Shown here: positions 1-6,216 of the stretch, one piece after another
Numbering within the stretch: position 1 is the first letter of the stretch
How the letters are laid out: each line of letters starts with the position of its first letter
NCBI GenBank assembly: GCA_020722945.1
Contig: DYJV01000004.1
Span: forward strand, 57,808 to 64,023
Direction of reading: 5' to 3'
Origin: Candidatus Methylomirabilis sp.
Lineage (GTDB): Bacteria; DYJV01
DNA length: 6,216 bases
The notes under the pieces: model-generated
Told to the model about the DNA's origin: nothing
The model's database searches: none
What the model saw: only the letters and a program-made list of their open reading frames with translations
Made by a program: the position numbers and the translations under genes

Positions 1-38
1 AAAATTACTCTATTAAAGCATAAAGTCAAGACAAAATT

Positions 39-2435
39 TTAAATCACAACAGTTATAACATCATCCACATTATCAACAAAATGAAATTTAAGTTTTTCCT
101 TCATATTAACCGAAATATCATCCAAATCTTTTTTATTATGCTTTGGTAAAATAATATTCTTAATTCCCGCTTCTTTAGCAGCAAGGACTTTCTCTTTTAT
201 TCCTCCAACAGGCAAAACTTTTCCTCTAAGCGTAATCTCGCCTGTCATTGCTATATCTCCCTTAACTTTTCTATTGCTTAAAAGTGAATATAAAGCAACA
301 AAAAGGGTAACACCCGCTGAAGGTCCATCTTTAGGTGTTGCCCCTTCCGGAACATGTATATGAAAATTACTCTCTTCAAAAACTTTTTCTTCAATTCCAT
401 ATCTTTTACAATTAGCATGTAGGTAACTTAATGCAATATTAGCAGACTCTTTCATAATATCACCGAGTTGTCCTGTCAATTTAAGATCCCCTTTCCCTTT
501 CATCCTGGTTGCCTCAATAAAAAGTATGGTTCCACCAACAGGAGTCCAGGCAAGCCCTGTTGCAATACCAGGAGTGATAATTCTCTCTTTTATTTCAGAA
601 AAAAACTTTTTGTGTCCAAGGAAATCCGATAAATTAGATAAAGTAATACTTGCAGGATACTTTTTTCTGTCAACAACTTTTCTTGCTATTTTTCTACAAA
701 TATTCCCAATCTCTCGTTCAAGATTTCTCACTCCAGCTTCACGCGTATAATCACGAATTAACGCTCTAACACCGCTAACAGTAAAAAGTATCTTTTTATC
801 TTTTATTCCATTTTCTTCTAACTGACGCGGTATTAAATATTTTTCTGCTATTTTAATCTTATCTTCAAGAGTATATCCAGGTATCCTCAATATCTCCATT
901 CTATCAAGCAAAGCAGATGGAATTGTATCAAGAATATTTGCCGTTGTTATAAAAAATACTTTTGAAAGGTCAAATGGTACATCCAGGTAATGGTCCATAA
1001 AATCATTATTCTGCCGCGGGTCTAAAACTTCCAGAAGCGCAGCAGCTGGGTCCCCTCTAAAATCTGCACCAATCTTATCAATCTCATCCAGCATAAACAG
1101 AGGATTATTTGATGCAGCATTTTTCATGCCCTGGATAATCCTGCCGGGTAATGCCCCAACATAAGTCCTTCTATGTCCTCTAATTTCAGACTCATCCCTT
1201 ATACCGCCAAGTGAAACTCTAACAAACTTTCGTCCCATTGCTCTGGCAATAGATTGTCCCAGGGATGTTTTACCAACTCCAGGAGGGCCCACAAAACATA
1301 ATATAGGTCCTTTTAAATCACTCTTCAGTTTCCTTACAGCAAGATATTCTATGATTCTCTCTTTTATCTTATCTAAATCATAATGGTCCTCATCAAGTAT
1401 CTTTTCAACTTTGTTTATATCTATATTATCTTCTGTTGAAATGGACCATGGTAAATCTATCAACCATTCAACATAAGTTCTCGACACAGTATACTCTGCA
1501 AAACCAGGCTGCATCTTAGCCATTCTGTCAATCTCTTTTAATGCAATCTTTTCAACCTTCTCCGGCATCTTTGCCTCTTTAACTTTCTTTTTCAACTCAT
1601 TTATTTCAGCTGTAACCTCATCTGGCTCACCTAACTCCTTCTTTATTGCTTCTAACTCCTGTTTCAGCAAATACTCCTTCTGCCTTTTATCTATATCCGA
1701 CTTTACTTTTGTCTGAATTTTTGAACCAATCTCTAAAACTTCTAATTCGCGGTTCAAAAAGAATAAAAGACGTTCCAACCGTTTCTTTATATTAATTATA
1801 CCAAGCATCTCCTGTTTCTCAGAAGTAGACATATTTATATTTGACGCTATAAGGTCAGCAAGCTTTCCCGGATCATCTATATTTATAACCATAATCTGCA
1901 ATTCTTCACCAAACTGAGGAATATGTTCAGCTATCTTTTGAAATATTGCTATCACATTTCTCTTTAAAGCATCCAGTTCAAGGCTTGGGGTAATAATATC
2001 ATTCAAAATTTTAATTTTCGCCTTGATATACGGTTCATTACTTATATAATTCTCTATCTCACTCCTTGCCAGCCCCTGAATAAGAATCCGCAAATTATTA
2101 TTCGGAAGCCTTATCATACGTAAAATTTTACAGACAGTCCCCATATTATACAATTTGTCATAAGTTATCTCCTGCTCATCCTGTTCGTATTCTTCCTTTA
2201 TTGATACTGTGCATATCATCTTATCTGAAATAACTGCTTCATCAACAAGTCTTACAGACTTTCTGCTAACAATCATCAAAGGACTTATTTGAAACGGGAA
2301 TATGGTTGCCTTTCTTAATGGTAGAACTCTTATTATCTCCGGTATCTTGTTCTTAGTTGACTCATTAATAGGTTCTAATTCTTGTTCCAACGAATCTTTG
2401 CTTATACCAATATCATTAAATAGTATATCACTCAT
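39..2435 (-). CDS. lon: ATP-dependent protease Lon (LonA type, endopeptidase La)
   Basis: Cytosolic AAA+ serine protease that unfolds and degrades misfolded and selected regulatory proteins. The 798 residues show the full LonA order. A polar extension (about 1-33) is followed by the LON substrate-binding domain (about 34-225, starting at the IRVLPLR motif) and a charged helical linker (about 225-310). The AAA+ module has Walker A GPPGVGKT at 383-390, Walker B LDEID with D450 and E451, an arginine finger R512 in LLDRME, and the sensor-2 region TREAGVRNLER near 564-574. The protease domain has the catalytic Ser706 in PKDGPSAG and Lys749 in GGIKEK, the Ser-Lys dyad matching E. coli S679/K722. 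Length is close to the E. coli enzyme (784), the excess being mainly N-terminal. The ATG is chosen because GAGGAA sits 6 nt upstream. The stop is TAA. It starts 3 bp after the hsp20 stop, so translational coupling is likely. All catalytic residues are present, so it should be active. Confidence 0.98.
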   Translation of the reverse strand: MSDILFNDIGISKDSLEQELEPINESTKNKIPEIIRVLPLRKATIFPFQISPLMIVSRKSVRLVDEAVISDKMICTVSIKEEYEQDEQEITYDKLYNMGTVCKILRMIRLPNNNLRILIQGLARSEIENYISNEPYIKAKIKILNDIITPSLELDALKRNVIAIFQKIAEHIPQFGEELQIMVINIDDPGKLADLIASNINMSTSEKQEMLGIINIKKRLERLLFFLNRELEVLEIGSKIQTKVKSDIDKRQKEYLLKQELEAIKKELGEPDEVTAEINELKKKVKEAKMPEKVEKIALKEIDRMAKMQPGFAEYTVSRTYVEWLIDLPWSISTEDNIDINKVEKILDEDHYDLDKIKERIIEYLAVRKLKSDLKGPILCFVGPPGVGKTSLGQSIARAMGRKFVRVSLGGIRDESEIRGHRRTYVGALPGRIIQGMKNAASNNPLFMLDEIDKIGADFRGDPAAALLEVLDPRQNNDFMDHYLDVPFDLSKVFFITTANILDTIPSALLDRMEILRIPGYTLEDKIKIAEKYLIPRQLEENGIKDKKILFTVSGVRALIRDYTREAGVRNLEREIGNICRKIARKVVDRKKYPASITLSNLSDFLGHKKFFSEIKERIITPGIATGLAWTPVGGTILFIEATRMKGKGDLKLTGQLGDIMKESANIALSYLHANCKRYGIEEKVFEESNFHIHVPEGATPKDGPSAGVTLFVALYSLLSNRKVKGDIAMTGEITLRGKVLPVGGIKEKVLAAKEAGIKNIILPKHNKKDLDDISVNMKEKLKFHFVDNVDDVITVVI

Positions 2436-2438
2436 AAA

Positions 2439-2903
2439 CTATTCCTCATCTATCTTGATTTTTATACTTTTATTACTCTGTATTTTTTTTATATATGGCA
2501 CAAAAATAAAAAGCATCCCATTTTTATAAGTAGCCCTTATATTATCAGAATCAATTGTATAATCCAAATTCTCTTCAATAAATATTTTTCTCTCAAATTC
2601 CCCATAATTTATTTCGATTTGACGGCACTGCACTCTATCAGGAACAGAATAATCATGACGCTCTCCTTTTATTATTAAACTGTTTTTATCATAAGTTATA
2701 TCTATATCCTTCTGTCGAGCACCTGCAAGCTCCATCTTAATAATCAATCCGTTAGAAGTTTCGTATATATCAATATTAGGTTGCCATTTTGCTTCATTTA
2801 CCATTAACAGTGGGTTCTCATGAAAGAAAAAATCAGTAAACAATTTTTTTACTTTAGAATCTAAATTTGTAAATTCAGATACCATATTTTTTATATGTTT
2901 CAT
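2439..2903 (-). CDS. Small heat-shock protein, Hsp20/alpha-crystallin family
   Basis: ATP-independent holdase chaperone expected to form cytosolic oligomers and bind unfolding proteins. The 154 residues show a short, Phe-containing N-terminal arm (about 1-37, with FFF at 25-27). The alpha-crystallin domain (about 38-138) has W40-P42 and DIYE at 45-48, MELAG at 57-61 (the usual form is xLPG), LIIKGER at 76-82, GEFERKI at 101-107, and ATYKNGMLFIFVP at 124-136, the classic A-x-Y-x-N-G-x-L-x-I signature. The C-terminal tail has IKIKI at 147-151, giving the I-x-I anchor used in oligomer assembly. No signal peptide is seen. The proline of the common LP after the G-x-F-x-R stretch is also missing. 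The ATG follows a strong GGAGGT. The TAG stop is 3 bp from lon, which places it in a chaperone-protease pair. In E. coli the small heat-shock proteins IbpA and IbpB are Lon substrates; whether this one is cannot be told from sequence. Confidence 0.95.
   Translation of the reverse strand: MKHIKNMVSEFTNLDSKVKKLFTDFFFHENPLLMVNEAKWQPNIDIYETSNGLIIKMELAGARQKDIDITYDKNSLIIKGERHDYSVPDRVQCRQIEINYGEFERKIFIEENLDYTIDSDNIRATYKNGMLFIFVPYIKKIQSNKSIKIKIDEE
2442..2447 (-). promoter_or_regulatory. lon ribosome binding site, inside the end of hsp20
   Basis: The minus strand reads GAGGAA, 6 nt before the lon ATG. These six bases are also the last two glutamate codons of hsp20 (E153, E154), just before its TAG stop. 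Ribosomes finishing hsp20 would therefore sit on the lon start site. This fixes the lon start and implies coupled translation of the two proteins. Confidence 0.8.
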
Positions 2904-2909
2904 GTTACC

Positions 2910-2928
2910 CTACCTCCACTGGAAACAA
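2910..2928 (-). promoter_or_regulatory. Possible SD-sequestering hairpin before hsp20 (RNA thermometer candidate)
   Basis: In the RNA, UUGUUUCC (2928-2921) can pair along its whole length with GGAGGUAG (2917-2910) across an AGU loop. That gives eight consecutive pairs: two G-C, two A-U and four G-U. The 3' arm contains the entire hsp20 Shine-Dalgarno sequence. Short wobble-rich stems that hide the ribosome site are the design of known thermometers of small heat-shock genes, such as Synechocystis hsp17, and of FourU elements. The pairing is seen directly; thermal control is inference. With a three-base loop and tandem wobbles it may be too weak to matter. Confidence 0.3.
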
Positions 2929-2951
2929 TTTAATTGCTCCAAAATATTCAT
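2910..2951 (-). CDS. Possible 13-codon leader ORF upstream of hsp20
   Basis: An ATG at 2951-2949 opens a 13-codon frame (MNILEQLNCFQWR) that ends in TAG at 2912-2910, overlapping the last base of the hsp20 Shine-Dalgarno sequence. A weak AAAGGG lies only 3 nt before the ATG, closer than usual. The peptide matches no leader type known to me and has no run of one amino acid that would suggest attenuation. If translated, it would carry ribosomes through the hairpin and onto the hsp20 start. In AT-rich DNA a frame this short arises easily by chance, so this is a weak call. Confidence 0.15.
   Translation of the reverse strand: MNILEQLNCFQWR
2912..2917 (-). promoter_or_regulatory. hsp20 ribosome binding site
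   Basis: The minus strand reads GGAGGT, 8 nt before the hsp20 ATG, a near-ideal Shine-Dalgarno sequence. It supports the ATG at 2903 over the internal Met7. It lies in the 3' arm of the possible hairpin at 2910-2928, and its final T is the first base of the stop codon of a possible 13-codon leader ORF. Confidence 0.8.
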
Positions 2952-2970
2952 AATCCCTTTATATCTGCTT

Positions 2971-2976
2971 ATTATA
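2971..2976 (-). promoter_or_regulatory. Possible -10 box for an hsp20-lon promoter
   Basis: A perfect TATAAT on the minus strand begins 2 bp after the glmS TAG stop and would give a leader of about 60 nt before hsp20. No TTGACA-like -35 hexamer is found 16-19 bp upstream (that stretch reads around AAAGAG) and there is no TGn extension. The heat-shock sigma consensus is not evident. TATAAT is frequent by chance at this base composition, so only its position recommends it. Confidence 0.2.
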
Positions 2977-2977
2977 C

Positions 2978-4801
2978 CTATTCTACTGTAACGCTCTTTG
3001 CTAAATTTCGAGGCTGGTCAACATCACATCCTCGCTTTAAGGCTATATAATAAGATAACAACTGCAATGGAACAACATTCAGAATTGGTGATAATATATC
3101 AATAGTATTCGGAACATATATAACTTTATCTGAAAATTTCTGTATCTGCTTATCTCCCTCTGTTGCAATTACGATAATATTTCCATCTCTTGATTTAACC
3201 TCTTGAATGTTACTCACCATTTTGTTATAAATTTCTCCCTGCGTTGCTATACAAACTACAGGAACGTTCTCATCTATAAGTGCAATTGGACCATGCTTAA
3301 ATTCACCTGCCTGATATCCTGTTGAATGTATATACGAAATCTCCTTTAATTTTAATGCCCCTTCAAAGGCGGTTGGATAATTATAACTCCTACCGAGAAA
3401 AATAAAATTGTTCCTATTATAATATTGTTCAGCCAGTCTCTCTATCTCATCCTTTTTATCAACTATCTCCTTTATCTTTTCAGGTATCTTTTTTAATTCG
3501 TTAATATACATATTAATATCTTCCGGCTGCAAAGCCCATTTAATTTTACCCATATATAATGAGAACAAAAACAATGAAACAACCTGAGCAATGTAGGCTT
3601 TAGTTGAAGCAACTCCTATTTCTGGACCTGCCATAATATCTATCACTGCATCCGATTCTCTGGCAATAGTTGACGCCATATTGTTACAAATCCCTAATAC
3701 CTTAATAAATTTACTTTTAGCCTCTCTTAATCCGGCAATTGTATCAGCAGTCTCACCTGATTGTGAAATCGCTACTACAAGAGTATCACCTTCAATTACA
3801 GGGTTTCTATATCTGAATTCGGATGAAATATCCACTTCAGTATGTATTCTGGCGAACCCTTCTATAAAAAATTTTCCCAACAAGCCAGCATGCCAGGACG
3901 TTCCTGCAGCCTGAATTATTATTCTTCCTATTTTTACAAGATAATTGTTATCAAAATTTAATTTATTGAATAAAATCTCTTCCCCTGATATTCTTTCCCT
4001 TATTATACTGGCAACAATGTCCGGCTGCTCCATTATCTCCTTAAGCATATAATGTTCATATTCACTCTTATCTACCAATTTATCTGTTATCGATATATTT
4101 TTCTCCTCTTTTTTTATCTCCTTTCCCGAAAAATCATAAAATTGGATATCATCTCGTGTTATAACAGCTATCTCTTTGTCATCAAGGTAATATATCCGTT
4201 TAGTCAAATTCACAAGTGCCGGAATATCAGATGCAATAAAATTTTCTCCATCACCTTTTCCAACTATTAATGGACTTCCCTTTCTAACTGCAACCATACT
4301 ACTAGGGTGATATTCTGAAATAATTGCTAATGCAAAACTACCGTCAAGTTGCGATACTGTTTTTACTACTGATTCCAAAAAATTACCATTATAATTCTCT
4401 TCTATCAAATGAACAATAACTTCAGTATCAGTTTCCGATTTAAATATATGACTATTCTGTATTAGTCTCTCTTTTAAGAGAGCATAATTTTCAATAATGC
4501 CATTATGAACAATTGCAAATTTATTTTTGCAGTCATTGTGGGGATGAGCATTTACAGTTGACGGGCCTCCATGAGTTGCCCATCTTGTATGCCCAATACC
4601 AATAGTTCCATTAACAGGATTCTCTTTTAAAATTTCATCCAAAACTCTCAATTTACCTGCAGATTTTCTTATAATAATATCTCCATCATCTATTATAGCA
4701 ACTCCCGCACTGTCATAACCACGATATTTCAGTCGTTCAAGTCCAACAAGAAGAACCGATTCAGCAGGTTTATCACCAATGTATCCCACTATGCCGCACA
4801 T
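2978..4801 (-). CDS. glmS: Glutamine--fructose-6-phosphate aminotransferase (isomerising), GlmS
   Basis: Makes glucosamine-6-phosphate from fructose-6-phosphate and glutamine, the entry step to UDP-GlcNAc, in the cytosol. The 607 residues match the bacterial enzyme (E. coli 609). The N-terminal class II glutamine amidotransferase domain (about 2-220) has nucleophile Cys2 in MCGIVG, HTRWATHGGPS at 71-81, HNGIIENY at 99-106 and D125 in ETDTE. Two SIS sugar-isomerase domains follow, at about 288-425 and 458-595. They contain GTSWHAG at 300-306, SQSGETADT at 346-354, EIGVASTKAY at 394-403, E487 in LKLKEISY and H503 in FKHGP. The C-terminus is DVDQPRNLAKSVTVE with K602, the lysine that handles the sugar. 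The start is fixed because Cys2 must follow Met1. The stop is TAG. It follows glmM by 18 bp, so the two steps are co-expressed. No glmS ribozyme can fit in that gap. All key residues are present. Confidence 0.98.
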   Translation of the reverse strand: MCGIVGYIGDKPAESVLLVGLERLKYRGYDSAGVAIIDDGDIIIRKSAGKLRVLDEILKENPVNGTIGIGHTRWATHGGPSTVNAHPHNDCKNKFAIVHNGIIENYALLKERLIQNSHIFKSETDTEVIVHLIEENYNGNFLESVVKTVSQLDGSFALAIISEYHPSSMVAVRKGSPLIVGKGDGENFIASDIPALVNLTKRIYYLDDKEIAVITRDDIQFYDFSGKEIKKEEKNISITDKLVDKSEYEHYMLKEIMEQPDIVASIIRERISGEEILFNKLNFDNNYLVKIGRIIIQAAGTSWHAGLLGKFFIEGFARIHTEVDISSEFRYRNPVIEGDTLVVAISQSGETADTIAGLREAKSKFIKVLGICNNMASTIARESDAVIDIMAGPEIGVASTKAYIAQVVSLFLFSLYMGKIKWALQPEDINMYINELKKIPEKIKEIVDKKDEIERLAEQYYNRNNFIFLGRSYNYPTAFEGALKLKEISYIHSTGYQAGEFKHGPIALIDENVPVVCIATQGEIYNKMVSNIQEVKSRDGNIIVIATEGDKQIQKFSDKVIYVPNTIDILSPILNVVPLQLLSYYIALKRGCDVDQPRNLAKSVTVE

Positions 4802-4811
4802 TATAACAACA

Positions 4812-4816
4812 TCCTT
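4812..4816 (-). promoter_or_regulatory. glmS ribosome binding site in the glmM-glmS gap
   Basis: The minus strand reads AAGGA in the 18 bp gap, 10 nt before the glmS ATG. It is shorter and more distant than the glmM and hsp20 sites, so glmS translation may depend partly on ribosomes finishing glmM. The rest of the gap is A/T-rich, with no room for a promoter or riboswitch. Confidence 0.65.
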
Positions 4817-4819
4817 ATT

Positions 4820-6193
4820 TTATTTAAAATATCTTTCCAATCTTCTCATCATTCTATCTAATAAATTCTTACTCTTTGCTTCAATTATAAGTCTAACAAT
4901 AGGTTCTGTATTCGATTTTCTGATATGGAACCAATAATCATCAAAATCAAACCTCATTCCATCTTCTTTATTTATTTTACCATCTCCAAAATCTTTTTCA
5001 AGCAGTTTGAATATTTTGTCAGGTGATAGACCCTCTATATTGAATTTTGTTTTCATCATAGAATATTTCGGAAATCTACCCAAAATATCAGATAACTTTT
5101 CCTTGCTGTATGCCAGTAAATCGAGTATAATACCAATTCCCGCAAGACTGTCTCTACCAAAATTTACTTCCGGATAAATAACACCACCATTACCTTCACC
5201 ACCAATTACACTCCTGGTTTTAATCAATTTTTCAGCAACATTAATTTCACCAACAGGCGTGCGATATACTTTTGCGTTAAACCCTTTTGCAATATCCTCA
5301 ACCGTCCTGCTGGTAGAAAGATTAATCACAATACTTTTGTTGTATCTTTTTTTCAATTCTGCACTCTTATCATAGATAGAAAGAATAAAGTGCACTGCCA
5401 AAGCAACAGTATACTCCTCACTTAAAAAGTTACCATTATTGTCAAGAACAGCCAGTCTGTCAGCATCACTATCCTGAACAAATCCAGCATCATATTTTTT
5501 ACTACTCATAAAATTTACAATATCTTTTAGATTTTTCTTATTTGGCTCGGGGTTATGCGGAAAATATCCGTCAGGTTTAGTATATAGCCCATTTACCTTA
5601 CAATTTAAATCTTCTAAAAGTCTGGGAGTTATATATGAACCAGATGCATTACAACTGTCAAGAGCAATTTTAAATTTCGCTTCTTTTATCTTATTAATAT
5701 TCTGAATAGATTTTAAAACCTCTCTAATATGCAATTCAGTCAACTCCGGTTGATGAGTAAGTTTTTTATATTTATTCCACTTAACAATCGCAAATTTCTC
5801 TGACTTAAGAATTTCCATAAGTTTAACATTATCTTTTTTGTTTAAAAGGGTCCCTCCTTTTTTATAAAATTTCAATGCATTCCATTGAATTGGATTGTGG
5901 CTTGCTGAAATAACTATTCCGCCTTCGAGATTAAGTTTTCTAACTAAAAACTGAACAGTAGGGGTCGGTGCTATACCAATATCTATTACTTCACAACCTG
6001 TAGCAAGAAGTCCTGATATAGCAGCACTTTTAACCATATCCCCTGTTATACGAGTATCACCACCAATTACTACTCTCTTGCCACCTTTTATATAAGTGCC
6101 AAAAGCCATTGCAAACTTTGAAACAACTTCCGGAGTGATTGTTTCACCAACAATTCCTCTAATACCTGATATACTTGCTATCAAAGTTGACAT
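4820..6193 (-). CDS. glmM: Phosphoglucosamine mutase (archaeal/Bacteroidetes-type GlmM, alpha-D-phosphohexomutase family)
   Basis: Phosphohexomutase predicted to convert glucosamine-6-phosphate to glucosamine-1-phosphate through a phosphoserine intermediate. The 457 residues show the four family domains. The N-terminal signature is SISGIRGIVG at 7-16. The active-site loop is SASHNP at 96-101, with S98 as the phosphoserine. The Mg2+ loop is DSDADR at 241-246 (D241, D243, D245). The sugar-binding loop is GGEGNGG at 331-337, and the C-terminal phosphate-binding loop is RKSNTEPIVR at 425-434. Standard bacterial GlmM has FGTDGxRG, GEQSGH and RxSGTEP; the forms here are those of the archaeal-like branch. 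Substrate cannot be read from these loops alone, and phosphoglucomutase or phosphomannomutase activity is possible. Glucosamine phosphate is favoured because glmS lies 18 bp downstream. The start has AAGGAGG 5 nt upstream; the stop is TAA. It is the first visible gene of the cluster. Confidence 0.88.
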   Translation of the reverse strand: MSTLIASISGIRGIVGETITPEVVSKFAMAFGTYIKGGKRVVIGGDTRITGDMVKSAAISGLLATGCEVIDIGIAPTPTVQFLVRKLNLEGGIVISASHNPIQWNALKFYKKGGTLLNKKDNVKLMEILKSEKFAIVKWNKYKKLTHQPELTELHIREVLKSIQNINKIKEAKFKIALDSCNASGSYITPRLLEDLNCKVNGLYTKPDGYFPHNPEPNKKNLKDIVNFMSSKKYDAGFVQDSDADRLAVLDNNGNFLSEEYTVALAVHFILSIYDKSAELKKRYNKSIVINLSTSRTVEDIAKGFNAKVYRTPVGEINVAEKLIKTRSVIGGEGNGGVIYPEVNFGRDSLAGIGIILDLLAYSKEKLSDILGRFPKYSMMKTKFNIEGLSPDKIFKLLEKDFGDGKINKEDGMRFDFDDYWFHIRKSNTEPIVRLIIEAKSKNLLDRMMRRLERYFK

Positions 6194-6198
6194 ATATT

Positions 6199-6205
6199 CC
6201 TCCTT
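6199..6205 (-). promoter_or_regulatory. glmM ribosome binding site
   Basis: The minus strand reads AAGGAGG, a full match to the anti-Shine-Dalgarno core, 5 nt before the glmM ATG at 6193. It fixes the start. Only 11 more bases lie upstream (A/T-rich), so any promoter, ribozyme or upstream gene is outside the window. Confidence 0.85.
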
Positions 6206-6216
6206 TTAAAACTAAA

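Noticed and set aside
1-38. Terminator or next gene downstream of lon
   Set aside because: The 38 A/T-rich bases show no GC-rich stem with a U-run and no start signal. The operon may continue beyond the window.
300-306. GlmS GTSWHAG as an unusual active-site variant
   Set aside because: Residue numbers, not bases: E. coli GlmS has GTSYNSG here, but to my knowledge the Trp form is common in bacterial GlmS, and the catalytic residues elsewhere are intact.
2921-2940. Palindrome CAATTAAATTG with flanking GGA/TCC as a terminator after glmS
   Set aside because: All-A/T core apart from the end pair, almost no loop, and no following U-run. It is not a convincing terminator, though it could compete with the outer part of the SD hairpin.
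2904-2977. CIRCE/HrcA operator or heat-shock sigma promoter before hsp20
   Set aside because: No TTAGCACTC/GAGTGCTAA inverted repeat and no recognisable heat-shock sigma -35/-10 pair on the coding strand.
526-4270. Plus-strand open frames of 72-77 codons at 526-750, 2302-2529, 3681-3914 and 4052-4270
   Set aside because: They lie antisense to strongly conserved parts of lon, hsp20 and glmS and their translations show no recognisable family features.
4802-4819. glmS ribozyme upstream of glmS
   Set aside because: The gap is 18 bp and the ribozyme core alone is far longer. If one exists it would have to precede glmM, outside the window.
39-6193. Stop-codon reassignment (no gene ends in TGA)
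   Set aside because: Four genes ending TAA, TAG, TAG, TAA is too small a sample. All four read full length with normal Trp and Gly codons and no in-frame TGA.

Overview
The window reads as a compact, AT-rich bacterial chromosome segment (GC about one third, judged by eye). It carries four complete genes, all on the minus strand. In transcription order they are a phosphohexomutase of the GlmM type (6193 to 4820), the GlcN-6-P synthase glmS (4801 to 2978), a small heat-shock protein of the Hsp20/alpha-crystallin family (2903 to 2439) and the ATP-dependent protease lon (2435 to 39). All four have a purine-rich Shine-Dalgarno site before an ATG and use the standard code. There is no sign of mobile elements, CRISPR, tRNA, rRNA or pseudogenes.

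Layout: only 23 bases lie upstream of glmM, so its promoter is outside the window. glmM and glmS are 18 bp apart. glmS and hsp20 are 74 bp apart, the only real gap and the most interesting stretch. It holds a TATAAT hexamer right after the glmS stop, a possible 13-codon leader ORF, and a small hairpin that would bury the hsp20 Shine-Dalgarno sequence. hsp20 and lon are 3 bp apart, and the lon ribosome site is formed by the last two codons of hsp20. After lon only 38 bases remain and no terminator is visible.

Function: GlmS makes glucosamine-6-phosphate from fructose-6-phosphate and glutamine, and GlmM isomerises it to glucosamine-1-phosphate on the way to UDP-GlcNAc and the cell envelope. Hsp20 and Lon form a protein quality-control pair: one holds unfolding proteins and the other degrades them. 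The window therefore joins an envelope-precursor module to a stress module, either as one operon or as two units split at the 74 bp gap.

Organism: LonA and a bacterial-length GlmS point to a bacterium. The GlmM has the GEGNGG and RxSNTEP signatures of the archaeal/Bacteroidetes-like branch rather than the GEQSGH form of typical bacterial GlmM. This suggests Bacteroidetes-related or one of several candidate phyla, but I cannot name the phylum. I see no wholly new system here. The best candidate novelty is the possible RNA-level control ahead of hsp20-lon.
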